A stretch of 64,000 nucleotides of DNA from Kocuria soli (GTDB lineage Bacteria > Actinomycetota > Actinomycetes > Actinomycetales > Micrococcaceae), in assembly GCF_003797835.1 (NCBI RefSeq), contig NZ_RKMF01000007.1, positions 1 through 64,000 on the forward strand, given 5' to 3'. This document shows positions 27,603 through 35,356 of the stretch, piece by piece; the stretch's first letter is position 1, and every line of letters begins with the position of its first letter. The position numbers were made by a program, and so were the translations under genes. The notes under the pieces are model-generated. The model did not search any database. It was not told the origin of the DNA and saw only the letters and a list, made by a program, of their open reading frames with translations.

Positions 27603-29063
27603 ATGTCGAAGCTCGACACCCAGGCCGTCGCGATGATCGAAGGTGGAGATCACGACGGTGAACTGCACCGCGTGATCGGTCCCAAACTGCTGTTGCTCCT
27701 GATCATGGGTGACATCATCGGCGCCGGAATCTTCGCGATCACGGGACGAGTCGCCGGTCAGGTGGGCGGCATGGCCTGGCTCCCGTTCCTGCTCGCGTTC
27801 GTGATCGCCACGCTCACCGCGTTCTCCTACCTGGAGCTGGTGACCAAGTACCCGTACGCGGCCGGTGCGGCGTTGTACACGCACAAGGCCTTCGGCATTC
27901 ACTTCGTGACGTTCATCGTGGCGTTCACCGTGGCCAGCTCGGGCATCACCAGCGCCGCCACCTCGGCCACGCTAGTGGGCAAGAACCTGCTGATCGGCGT
28001 GAGCCAGTACATCGACGGCATCCCGCAGACCGCCACCGCCACCATGTTCATGGCCATGGGCATCATGGTGGTGCTGGCCACCATCAACCTGCGTGGTGTG
28101 GGCGAGAGCGTGAAGTTCAACGTGGTGCTAACTGTTGTGACCCTGGCGGTCATGGCCGTGATCATCGTGATCGGTTGCATTGCGATCGCCCAGGGCGAGG
28201 GTGATCCCGGGCGCTTGGTGGTCTTCGAGACCCCGCAGGACCGCAGTGTGTTCGGCGCTGTCTCCATGGCCACGGCGATCGCCTTCTTCGCGATGGTGGG
28301 CTTCGAGGACTCGGTCAACCTGGTCGAGGAGACCAAGAACCCCAAGAAGATCTTCCCCAAGATCATGCTCACCGGCCTGGGACTGTGCGCGATCATCTAC
28401 ATGCTCGTGGCCGCCACCGTGATCATGGTCGTCCCCGCGGGCGACATCGCGAACCCCAAGAATCCCGACGCCGGCATCCTGCTGGACGTCGTCCGGATCG
28501 GCGCTCCCGGGATCCCCGTGGACGCGATCTTCCCGTTCCTGACCGTCTTCGCCGTGGTCAACACCGCCTTGATCAACATGCTCATGGCCAGCCGCCTGCT
28601 CTACGGGTTGGCCCGGCAGGAGGTGCTCCCGAAGGTCTTGGGCAAGGTCCTGCCCAAGCGGAAGTCCCCGTGGGTGGCCATCATCTTCAGCACCCTGCTG
28701 GCCATCGGCTTGATCGCCTACGTGAACCAGAACTCGGAGAGCGGCATCGTGTCCGCGCTGGGCAGCACCACCGCGCTGCTGTTGCTGTGCGTGTTCGCCG
28801 TGGTCAACGTCGCCGTCCTGGTGCTGCGGCGCGACCCCACACCGGAGGGCGGATTCCGCACTCCCACCGTGTTGCCCGTCCTGGGCGCACTGTTCTCGCT
28901 GTTCCTGGCCGGCCCCTGGGCTCGTTCCCGGGAGGAATGGCTGCAGTATGAAATCGCCGGTGGTCTGTTGGTCATCGGAGTCGCGCTGTGGCTCGTCGCC
29001 TGGGTGGCCAACCTGCTGCGCAGCCCGGAGAAGGAACCGACCGAGGAGATCACCCGGTTCTGA
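27603..29063 (+). CDS. APC-family amino acid permease
   Basis: A 486-residue transporter of the amino acid-polyamine-organocation superfamily with about 12 to 14 membrane segments. The signature helix 1 is LLLLLIMGDIIGAGIFAITG, containing the G-x-G-I-F substrate-binding break, followed by FSYLELVTKYPYAAGAALYTHKAFG. Helix 6 includes FFAMVGFEDSVNLVEETKNPKK. The ATG at 27603 has GAAAGAGGTGGGG upstream. A hairpin follows the stop. The transported amino acid is not evident. Confidence 0.9.
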   Translation: MSKLDTQAVAMIEGGDHDGELHRVIGPKLLLLLIMGDIIGAGIFAITGRVAGQVGGMAWLPFLLAFVIATLTAFSYLELVTKYPYAAGAALYTHKAFGIHFVTFIVAFTVASSGITSAATSATLVGKNLLIGVSQYIDGIPQTATATMFMAMGIMVVLATINLRGVGESVKFNVVLTVVTLAVMAVIIVIGCIAIAQGEGDPGRLVVFETPQDRSVFGAVSMATAIAFFAMVGFEDSVNLVEETKNPKKIFPKIMLTGLGLCAIIYMLVAATVIMVVPAGDIANPKNPDAGILLDVVRIGAPGIPVDAIFPFLTVFAVVNTALINMLMASRLLYGLARQEVLPKVLGKVLPKRKSPWVAIIFSTLLAIGLIAYVNQNSESGIVSALGSTTALLLLCVFAVVNVAVLVLRRDPTPEGGFRTPTVLPVLGALFSLFLAGPWARSREEWLQYEIAGGLLVIGVALWLVAWVANLLRSPEKEPTEEITRF

Positions 29064-29083
29064 TCCTTCCCGCTCACAAGCTC

Positions 29084-29132
29084 ATGTCTGCGTGGAGACG
29101 GTGCGCCTACGAGGCCGACTCCACACAGACAT
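29084..29132. terminator. Imperfect 14-bp hairpin between convergent genes
   Basis: Arms ATGTCTGCGTGGAG (29084-29097) and CTCCACACAGACAT (29119-29132) with one mismatch, 21-nt loop, followed by a short T stretch. It lies between the permease gene and the ABC-F gene and could serve both. Confidence 0.5.
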
Positions 29133-29168
29133 AAGGGTGTTTTCGTAGGGCTTGGGTAGGGCTTGGGA

Positions 29169-31019
29169 TCAGAGCTGTTCGGAGAGCTCGAGCCAGCGTT
29201 CCTCGAGTTCCGTGTTCTCGTCCTCGAATTCACGCAGCTGCTCCGTGAGTTTGCCGAGGCCTTCGAAGTCGGACTGGTCGTGAGCGGCCATCTCCGTGTG
29301 CTTGGCCTCGATGAGGCCCGCGAGTTTCTCCATGCGCCGCTCGATCGCCCCGACCTCCTTCTGAGCCGCGCGAGCTTCAGCCCCCGAGAGCTTCGGGTCG
29401 TCGGAAGCGGAATCGGAGGCCGCGGACGCGGCAGCCAGCGGGTTCGACGCCGCCGCGCCCGTGTCAGTCGCGGCCGCGAGCCGGAGGTATTCGTCCACCC
29501 CACCGGGCAGGTGGCGGAACCTCCCGTCCAACAAGGCGTACTGCTGATCGGTGACGCGCTCCAGCAGATACCGGTCGTGGGAGACCACCAGCAACGTGCC
29601 CGGCCAGGTGTCCAGCAGGTCCTCCATGGCCGCGAGCATGTCCGTGTCCAGGTCGTTCGTGGGCTCGTCCAGCACCAGCACGTTCGGTTCGTCCAACAGG
29701 ATCATGAGCAACTGCAGTCGGCGCTTCTGCCCGCCGGAGAGATCCCGGACCGGAGTGGACAACTGCGCGCTGGTGAATCCCAGGCGTTCCAGCAACTGAC
29801 CCGGAGTCATCTCCTTTCCGTCGGCCACGTAGGAGGTCTTCTTCCGCCCGACGACGTCCGAGACCCGGTCGTCCGCCACCTCCTCCAGCTCCCGCAGCTG
29901 CTGGGTCAGCACCGCCACCTTGACGGTCTTGCCGCGCACCACTCGCCCCGCGGTGGGTTCGAGTTCACCCGTGACCACCTGCAACAGGGTGGACTTGCCC
30001 GCACCGTTGCGACCCAGGATCCCCGTGCGCTCGCCGGGGGCGATCTGCCAGGTGACGCCGTCGAGCACGGTGCGCGGCTCGGTCGAGGCCACCGATTCGC
30101 CGTCGGGGGAGTACCCCTCGCGGGAGCCCATATAGGTGACCGAGATGTCTTCCAGGTCCACCACGCGCTTGCCCAGCCGGGTGACCGCCATCTTGGACAG
30201 GGCCACGGTGTCCCGCGGCGGCGGGACATCTGCGATCAGTTCGTTGGCGGCGTCGATCCGGAACTTCGGTTTGGAAGTGCGTGCGGGTGCGCCGCGGCGC
30301 AACCAGGCCAGCTCCTTCTTCATCAGGTTCTGCCGCTTGGCCTCGGCCACCGCGGCCTGACGGTCGCGCTCCACGCGCTGCAGCACGTAGGCGGCGTACC
30401 CGCCTTCGAAGGGCTCCACGATCCGGTCGTGGACCTCCCAGGTGGAGGTCGAGATCTCGTCCAGGAACCACCGGTCGTGGGTCACGACCACCAACCCACC
30501 TTGGTTCTTGGACCAGCGCTTGTTGAGGTGTTGGGCCAGCCACGCGATACCCTCCACGTCCAGGTGGTTAGTGGGCTCGTCCAGGAACAGGACGTCCCAT
30601 TCCTGGGCCAACAGGGCTGCCAGTGCGGTGCGTCGTCGTTGTCCGCCGGAGAGCTCGCCCACGGGCTTTTTCCAGTCCAGATCCGCCACCAGGCCACCGA
30701 TGACGTCGCGGACCTTGGCGTCGCCCGCCCACTCGTGTTCGTCGCGATTCCCGACGACGGCCTGCCCCACGGTCTGGGTCGGGTCCAACACGTCCGCCTG
30801 ATCGAGCATGCCGATCCGGGTGCCGGAGCGAGAGGTCACACGGCCTTCATCGGGGTCGAGTCGCCCCGCGAGAATCTTCATGAGCGTGGACTTGCCGTCG
30901 CCGTTGCGGCCGACGATCCCGATGCGGTCGCCGCCGTCGATACCCACCGTCACACCCTCCAGGACGGTGCGGGTGGGGAAGGACAGGTGCAGGTTCTCGC
31001 CGTTCAACAAATGAGCCAC
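29169..31019 (-). CDS. ABC-F family ATPase
   Basis: A 616-residue soluble protein with two ABC ATPase domains and no membrane segment, as in ABC-F translation or ribosome-associated factors (Uup/EttA group). Domain 1 has Walker A VGRNGDGKS, signature LSGGQRRR and Walker B VLFLDEPTNHLD. Domain 2 has LGRNGAGKS, LSGGQKRR and VLVLDEPTNDLD. The C-terminus is a coiled coil rich in Glu, Lys and Leu (about residues 540-616), as in Uup, which may bind nucleic acid. The GTG at 31019 follows TACCCT by 6 nt, a leaderless arrangement. Confidence 0.94.
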   Translation of the reverse strand: MAHLLNGENLHLSFPTRTVLEGVTVGIDGGDRIGIVGRNGDGKSTLMKILAGRLDPDEGRVTSRSGTRIGMLDQADVLDPTQTVGQAVVGNRDEHEWAGDAKVRDVIGGLVADLDWKKPVGELSGGQRRRTALAALLAQEWDVLFLDEPTNHLDVEGIAWLAQHLNKRWSKNQGGLVVVTHDRWFLDEISTSTWEVHDRIVEPFEGGYAAYVLQRVERDRQAAVAEAKRQNLMKKELAWLRRGAPARTSKPKFRIDAANELIADVPPPRDTVALSKMAVTRLGKRVVDLEDISVTYMGSREGYSPDGESVASTEPRTVLDGVTWQIAPGERTGILGRNGAGKSTLLQVVTGELEPTAGRVVRGKTVKVAVLTQQLRELEEVADDRVSDVVGRKKTSYVADGKEMTPGQLLERLGFTSAQLSTPVRDLSGGQKRRLQLLMILLDEPNVLVLDEPTNDLDTDMLAAMEDLLDTWPGTLLVVSHDRYLLERVTDQQYALLDGRFRHLPGGVDEYLRLAAATDTGAAASNPLAAASAASDSASDDPKLSGAEARAAQKEVGAIERRMEKLAGLIEAKHTEMAAHDQSDFEGLGKLTEQLREFEDENTELEERWLELSEQL

Positions 31020-31025
31020 CAGACA

Positions 31026-31031
31026 AGGGTA
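31026..31031 (-). promoter_or_regulatory. -10 element of leaderless ABC-F promoter
   Basis: TACCCT on the minus strand ends 6 nt before the GTG at 31019. The same hexamer and spacing occur at purK. Confidence 0.5.
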
Positions 31032-31072
31032 CGGACTGCGCGCAAGGGAAAAGTCCGGTGCGGCCCGAATGA

Positions 31073-31078
31073 TAGGGT
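31073..31078 (+). promoter_or_regulatory. Candidate -10 element for tRNA-Gln/glmU
   Basis: TAGGGT about 90 nt upstream of the tRNA. A small GTGCAC-TTC-GTGCAC hairpin (31087-31101) follows it. Confidence 0.35.
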
Positions 31079-31169
31079 GACTGACCGTGCACTTCGTGCA
31101 CCGTCACGGAAGTCACCCCGGGAATTGACGGTCCCTTCACCGGGCTGACCACGGGGATTCCCGTGACGC

Positions 31170-31242
31170 TCCGCCTTGGTGTAATTGGCAGCACCCCGGC
31201 CTTTGGAGCCGTGGAGTCTAGGTTCGAACCCTAGAGGCGGAA
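31170..31242 (+). tRNA. tRNA-Gln (anticodon TTG)
   Basis: A complete cloverleaf can be drawn. Acceptor stem TCCGCCT pairs with AGGCGGA, the D arm is GTGT/GCAC, the anticodon loop CTTTGGA holds TTG at 31203-31205, the variable loop is GGAGT, and the T arm is CTAGG-TTCGAAC-CCTAG. The discriminator is A and CCA is not encoded. The first anticodon-stem pair is a C-T mismatch. Its position directly upstream of glmU is conserved in actinobacteria. Confidence 0.95.
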
Positions 31243-31327
31243 CGAATCGACACCAGTCGATGCCCGCCACCCGGCGCAGTTCTGCGGACGGGGCGCGGGC
31301 CAGTCGATCACGAGGAGCAGCCAGATC

Positions 31328-32848
31328 GTGACCAGCACCGACGCCGAGCAGGGCCCCGAGTACAACGCAGGGGAGGGCATCGCGCAACCGGCCGCTGTCA
31401 TCGTCCTGGCTGCGGGTCAGGGCACCCGGATGAAGTCCAAACTGCCCAAGATCATGCACGAGATCGGTGGCCGGTCCATGGTGGGGCACGCGCTGGCCGC
31501 GGCCCGCACCCTGGACCCCCAGCGACTGGTCGTCGTGGTTCGCCACGACCGTGACCGCGTGGCCCAGCACGTCCTGGACTTCGACCCCCAGGCCCTGATC
31601 GCCGACCAGTCCGACGTCCCCGGAACGGGATCGGCCGTCCTGGCCGGGCTGCAGAAGCTCGACGAGAACGCCCCGGTCGAAGGCACCGTGGTGGTCACCT
31701 ACGGTGACGTTCCGCTGCTGACCGCGGACACCCTGCGGGACCTGGTGGCCCACCACGATTCCCGCGGCAACGCCGTCACCGTGCTGACCGCCATCCACCC
31801 GGAGCCGGGCAAGTACGGCCGGATCCTGCGCGACGCGGACGGTTCCTTCGCCGACATCCGCGAGTTCAAGGACGCCAACCAGGCCGAACGGGCCGTGGCC
31901 GAGGTCAACTCCGGGATTTTCGCCTTCGACGCCACCGTCCTGCGTGACGCGCTGGACAAGGTCGACGTCAACAACGCCCAGGGTGAGATGTACCTGACGG
32001 ACGTCCCCGCGATCGCCCGCGCCGAAGGCGGGCTTGTGGACGCCCTGACCATGGGCGACTACATGGAGTTGGAGGGCGCCAACGACCGCGTCCAGCTTGC
32101 CGAGCTGGGTCGCTACCTCAACCGGCGCACGGTCGAGTCCCACATGCGCAACGGGGTGAGCGTGATCGACCCCGCGACCACCTGGATCGGCTCGGACGTG
32201 GCCATCGCCGCCGATGCCGTGATCCACCCCAACACCCAGCTGCACGGCATCACCTCCGTGGGCGAGGACGCCGTGGTGGGCCCGGAGACCACGTTGACCA
32301 ACGTGCGGGTGGGGCGCGGCGCCATCGTCGTGCGTACCCACGGATCCGACTCCACTCTCGGCGAAGGCTCCAGCGTCGGACCCTTCGCCTATCTCCGTCC
32401 GGGAACGGAGTTGGGTGCCGGCGGCAAGATCGGCACGTACGTGGAGACCAAGAACGCGCAGATCGGCGCGGGCTCCAAGGTCCCGCACCTGTCCTACGTG
32501 GGGGATGCCACCATCGGTGAGCACTCCAACATCGGGGCCGCAAGCGTTTTCGTGAACTACGACGGCGTGAACAAGCACCGGACCACAATCGGAAACCACG
32601 TCCGCATGGGGTCGGACAACATGTACGTTGCTCCCGTGACGGTCGGCGACGGTGCCTACTCGGGTGCTTCGACCACCGTGCGCAAGGACGTTCCGGCGGG
32701 GGCGTTGGCACTGACCGAAGGCCGTCAGGTCATCGTGGAGAACTGGGTGCTGGACAACCGCGCGGGAACCGCAGCAGCCGACGCAGCCCAGGCCGCCCAG
32801 GATTCGACCACCAGCCACAGCGATGCTCGAGAAAGCGAGTCACGATGA
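31328..32848 (+). CDS. glmU: Bifunctional UDP-GlcNAc pyrophosphorylase / GlcN-1-P acetyltransferase
   Basis: Makes UDP-GlcNAc for peptidoglycan and other glycans. The N-terminal uridyltransferase has LAAGQGTRMKSKLPK and VTYGDVPLLT. The C-terminal half is a left-handed beta-helix of hexapeptide repeats (from about residue 265) with the acetyltransferase segments RPGTELGAGGKIGTYVETKN and NYDGVNKHRT. The GTG at 31328 has GAGGAG about 8 nt upstream. At 506 residues it includes a short N-terminal arm and an Ala-rich tail. Its stop overlaps the prs start (ATGA), so the two are coupled. Confidence 0.97.
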   Translation: MTSTDAEQGPEYNAGEGIAQPAAVIVLAAGQGTRMKSKLPKIMHEIGGRSMVGHALAAARTLDPQRLVVVVRHDRDRVAQHVLDFDPQALIADQSDVPGTGSAVLAGLQKLDENAPVEGTVVVTYGDVPLLTADTLRDLVAHHDSRGNAVTVLTAIHPEPGKYGRILRDADGSFADIREFKDANQAERAVAEVNSGIFAFDATVLRDALDKVDVNNAQGEMYLTDVPAIARAEGGLVDALTMGDYMELEGANDRVQLAELGRYLNRRTVESHMRNGVSVIDPATTWIGSDVAIAADAVIHPNTQLHGITSVGEDAVVGPETTLTNVRVGRGAIVVRTHGSDSTLGEGSSVGPFAYLRPGTELGAGGKIGTYVETKNAQIGAGSKVPHLSYVGDATIGEHSNIGAASVFVNYDGVNKHRTTIGNHVRMGSDNMYVAPVTVGDGAYSGASTTVRKDVPAGALALTEGRQVIVENWVLDNRAGTAAADAAQAAQDSTTSHSDARESESR

Positions 32849-33825
32849 CCGGGATCCTCAACTCAGGTGACAACCGTATGGTCCTGCTCTCCGGCAGGGC
32901 CCACCTGCAGCTGGCAGAAGACGTGGCCCGTGAACTGGGGACCGATCTGGTGCCCACGGATGCCTATGACTTCGCCAACGGTGAGACCTACGTCCGGTTC
33001 GGGGAGTCGGTGCGCGGCGCCGATGCGTTCCTGATCCAGTCCCACCCCGCGCCGATCAACCAGTGGATCATGGAGCAGCTGCTCATGCTGGATGCCCTCA
33101 AGCGGGCGTCGGCGCGTTCGATCACCGTGGTTGCCCCGTTCTACCCGTACGCGCGGCAGGACAAGAAGCACCGTGGCCGTGAGCCCATCTCCGCCCGTCT
33201 GATCTCGGACCTGTACAAGACCGCGGGCGCGGACCGGTTGATGTCGGTGGATCTGCACACGGCCCAGATCCAGGGCTTCTTCGACGGGCCCGTGGACCAC
33301 CTCATGGCCATCCCGATCCTGGCTGATTACGTGAAGTCCATGGTGGGCGACGACGAGATCACCGTGGTCTCCCCGGACACCGGTCGCGTGCGCGTGGCTG
33401 AGATGTGGGCCGAGCTGCTGGGCCACACGCCACTGGCCTTCGTGCACAAGACCCGTGACATCACCCGCCCGAACCAGGCAGAGTCCAAGGAGGTCGTGGG
33501 CCAGATCGAGGGCCGGACCTGTGTGCTGATCGACGACATGATCGACACCGCGGGAACCATCTCCGGTGCGGTCAAGGTCCTGCGGGAGCACGGCGCGAAG
33601 GACGTCATCATCGCGGCCACGCACGCTGTGTTCTCCGACCCCGCGGTCGAGCGGTTGTCCAACTGCGGGGCGCGTTCCGTCGTCGTGACGGACACTCTGC
33701 CGGTGCCGGAGGAGCACCGGTTCGAGAACCTGGAGGTGCTCTCCATCGCGCCGCTGCTGGCGCGCGCGATCCAGGAAGTGTTCGAGGACGGGTCGGTCAC
33801 GAGCCTGTTCAACGGCCACTCCTGA
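32845..33825 (+). CDS. prs: Ribose-phosphate pyrophosphokinase
   Basis: Synthesises PRPP from ribose 5-phosphate and ATP for nucleotides, His, Trp and, in actinobacteria, arabinan precursors. Motifs are FANGETYVRFGESVRG, the metal and ribose loop DLHTAQIQGFFDGPVDHL and the PRPP-binding VLIDDMIDTAGTI. The length of 326 residues is normal. The ATG overlaps the glmU stop codon. The gene ends 10 nt before a very long hairpin. Confidence 0.97.
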   Translation: MTGILNSGDNRMVLLSGRAHLQLAEDVARELGTDLVPTDAYDFANGETYVRFGESVRGADAFLIQSHPAPINQWIMEQLLMLDALKRASARSITVVAPFYPYARQDKKHRGREPISARLISDLYKTAGADRLMSVDLHTAQIQGFFDGPVDHLMAIPILADYVKSMVGDDEITVVSPDTGRVRVAEMWAELLGHTPLAFVHKTRDITRPNQAESKEVVGQIEGRTCVLIDDMIDTAGTISGAVKVLREHGAKDVIIAATHAVFSDPAVERLSNCGARSVVVTDTLPVPEEHRFENLEVLSIAPLLARAIQEVFEDGSVTSLFNGHS

Positions 33826-33835
33826 TCGACACGAG

Positions 33836-33898
33836 AGCTTGCGACACGGAAAAGTGCCGATCCAGTCACTGGATCGGCACTTTTCCGTGTCGAAAGCT
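33836..33898. terminator. Very long hairpin between prs and the CAP-SLH gene
   Basis: Arms of 31 nt (33836-33866 and 33868-33898) with a single mismatch and a one-base nominal centre. The inner 25 bp are perfect. It lies between convergent genes and can serve both directions. Confidence 0.75.
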
Positions 33899-33916
33899 GC
33901 TCAGACCACCCTGCGG

Positions 33917-35146
33917 TCAGCGTTGGAGGTACCGCTGGATGAAGGCGGCCATCGCGTCCCGGTTGGTGGTCTCCAGTGGGCGGTAGGTGCCGTCGGACCA
34001 GCCCTTGGACACCCCCGACGCTGCCATCCAACGGATCGCCTCCGAATGAGCCTGGCCCGCTGACACGTCGGTGAAGCTCGCCGCGGAGCCGACTGCGGGA
34101 GATCCGGCCATGCGGTGGAACAGAGCGGCCGTGGCGTCACGCGTGATGTCATCGTTGGGCCGGAACGTTCCGTCAGGCCAGCCTTCGAGCAGGCCCTGGG
34201 ACCTGGCCCAGGTGATCTGCTTGTAGAACGGGTGGCTCGTGGACACGTCGCGGAACGGGGAGACCGCTGGGGGCGTGAAAGCGGGGGATCCTGAGACCCG
34301 GTACGCGACGGCGGCCATGGCGTCCCGGTCGATCGGGGAGTGCGGGCGGAAGGTTCCATCGGACCAGCCCGTCAGGTAGCCCCGGTTCTTGACCCAGGAG
34401 ATCGCGGAAGCGTGCTGTTGGGCGGCGGACACGTCTACGAACGGGCCGGGTGCCGCGGCCGGCTTGGGTGTGGACGTGGGTGCGGCCTTGACCGGGGCGG
34501 ACTGGGTGGTGGTCGATCCGGTCACCGAACTGCGGGTGTCCGCAGGTTTGCCGCCGTTGGCGTATCCGCCACCGTTGACCACGGAGACGATGCGCCACGG
34601 TTGACCCGTCCGCGCCAGGCTCCCGTCCGCCAAGGTGACGCCGATGCCCACCACGGTCACCTTGGGATCCAGCAGCACGGCGTTGTGCGACGGGGAGCCC
34701 TTCCACCAGTTGACCAGCGCCACGGGATTGACGCTGTACTCCAGGGCCGTGATCTCCCGTTTGGTGGTCGCTCCGCCGAACCTCGAGTCGGAGAGGAAGT
34801 TGTTGGAGTGGTTGAAGTTCTCGTCACGCACCACTCGGTTGGATTCGTCCTGGGAGATTCCGCTGAGCGTGGGGGAGTACTTGACCGGCGCCAGCCCGCG
34901 GGAGGCGCGGTACTTGTTGATCTCCGTGAGGATCGTCTGCCGATGTCCGTCACGTGTTGCCTGTGAGGTGCTGACGATGTCCCCTTGGGCGGCGTGGGCC
35001 GGCGTCGTGGAGAGCAGGGGGCCCGTGACGACGGCGGCCGCGGACACCACGGCCGCGGCCAGCCAGAGGCGTGCGGGCCTGGGTGAGGCCGGGGCTGCGG
35101 CGGAGGACTGGGTGGCGCGCGGCGGCTGGGCAGGCACGATGGGCAT
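33917..35146 (-). CDS. Secreted CAP-domain protein with three SLH modules
   Basis: A 409-residue exported protein. The signal peptide (about residues 1-52) has a hydrophobic core LWLAAAVVSAAAVV and an AHA-A cleavage site. A CAP/SCP-like domain follows (about residues 65-195): ILTEINKYRASRGLAPV, FNHSNNF, WWKGSPSHNAVLLDPKVTVVGIG. After a Thr/Pro/Ala linker come three S-layer-homology modules (about residues 235-409), each with FxDV, GxxxGWxDGTFRP and RDAMAA patterns. SLH modules bind secondary cell-wall glycans. The ATG at 35146 has AAAGGAA upstream. Its role may be wall remodelling or adhesion. It closely resembles the SLH region of the next gene. Confidence 0.9.
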   Translation of the reverse strand: MPIVPAQPPRATQSSAAAPASPRPARLWLAAAVVSAAAVVTGPLLSTTPAHAAQGDIVSTSQATRDGHRQTILTEINKYRASRGLAPVKYSPTLSGISQDESNRVVRDENFNHSNNFLSDSRFGGATTKREITALEYSVNPVALVNWWKGSPSHNAVLLDPKVTVVGIGVTLADGSLARTGQPWRIVSVVNGGGYANGGKPADTRSSVTGSTTTQSAPVKAAPTSTPKPAAAPGPFVDVSAAQQHASAISWVKNRGYLTGWSDGTFRPHSPIDRDAMAAVAYRVSGSPAFTPPAVSPFRDVSTSHPFYKQITWARSQGLLEGWPDGTFRPNDDITRDATAALFHRMAGSPAVGSAASFTDVSAGQAHSEAIRWMAASGVSKGWSDGTYRPLETTNRDAMAAFIQRYLQR

Positions 35147-35232
35147 GAGCGGTTGTTCCTTTCGGGCACAGGTTGAGATTCAACCCAGGAGAGGAAGGCC
35201 GCTGACGCGTTCCGGGCTGTCACCGAATTCGA

Positions 35233-35259
35233 TGTTGTGGTTGTTGTGGTTGTTGTGGG
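35233..35259. repeat. Three 9-bp tandem repeats
   Basis: Unit TGTTGTGGT is present three times, with one change in the last copy. It lies between the two SLH genes, upstream of the CAP-SLH start. Confidence 0.7.
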
Positions 35260-35285
35260 CGGGTGGATGAGGTGGATCCGGACGG

Positions 35286-35321
35286 CGTGGTCGGTCGGGC
35301 TGTTGGGCCCGACCGACCACG
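35286..35321 (-). terminator. 15-bp hairpin after the GH25-SLH gene
   Basis: Perfect 15-nt arms (35286-35300 and 35307-35321) with a 6-nt loop, 36 nt beyond the stop codon of the lysozyme gene. Confidence 0.65.
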
Positions 35322-35356
35322 GTCCGATTCCTGGCGACCGGGTGATCGCCAGGGGG

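Noticed and set aside
31081-31110. GTGCAC hairpin upstream of tRNA-Gln as a T-box or riboswitch
   Set aside because: The hairpin is only 6 bp and no specifier loop or antiterminator can be identified.
31004-32818. 604-residue minus-strand open frame antisense to glmU
   Set aside because: glmU is certain on the plus strand and the antisense product has no recognisable domain.
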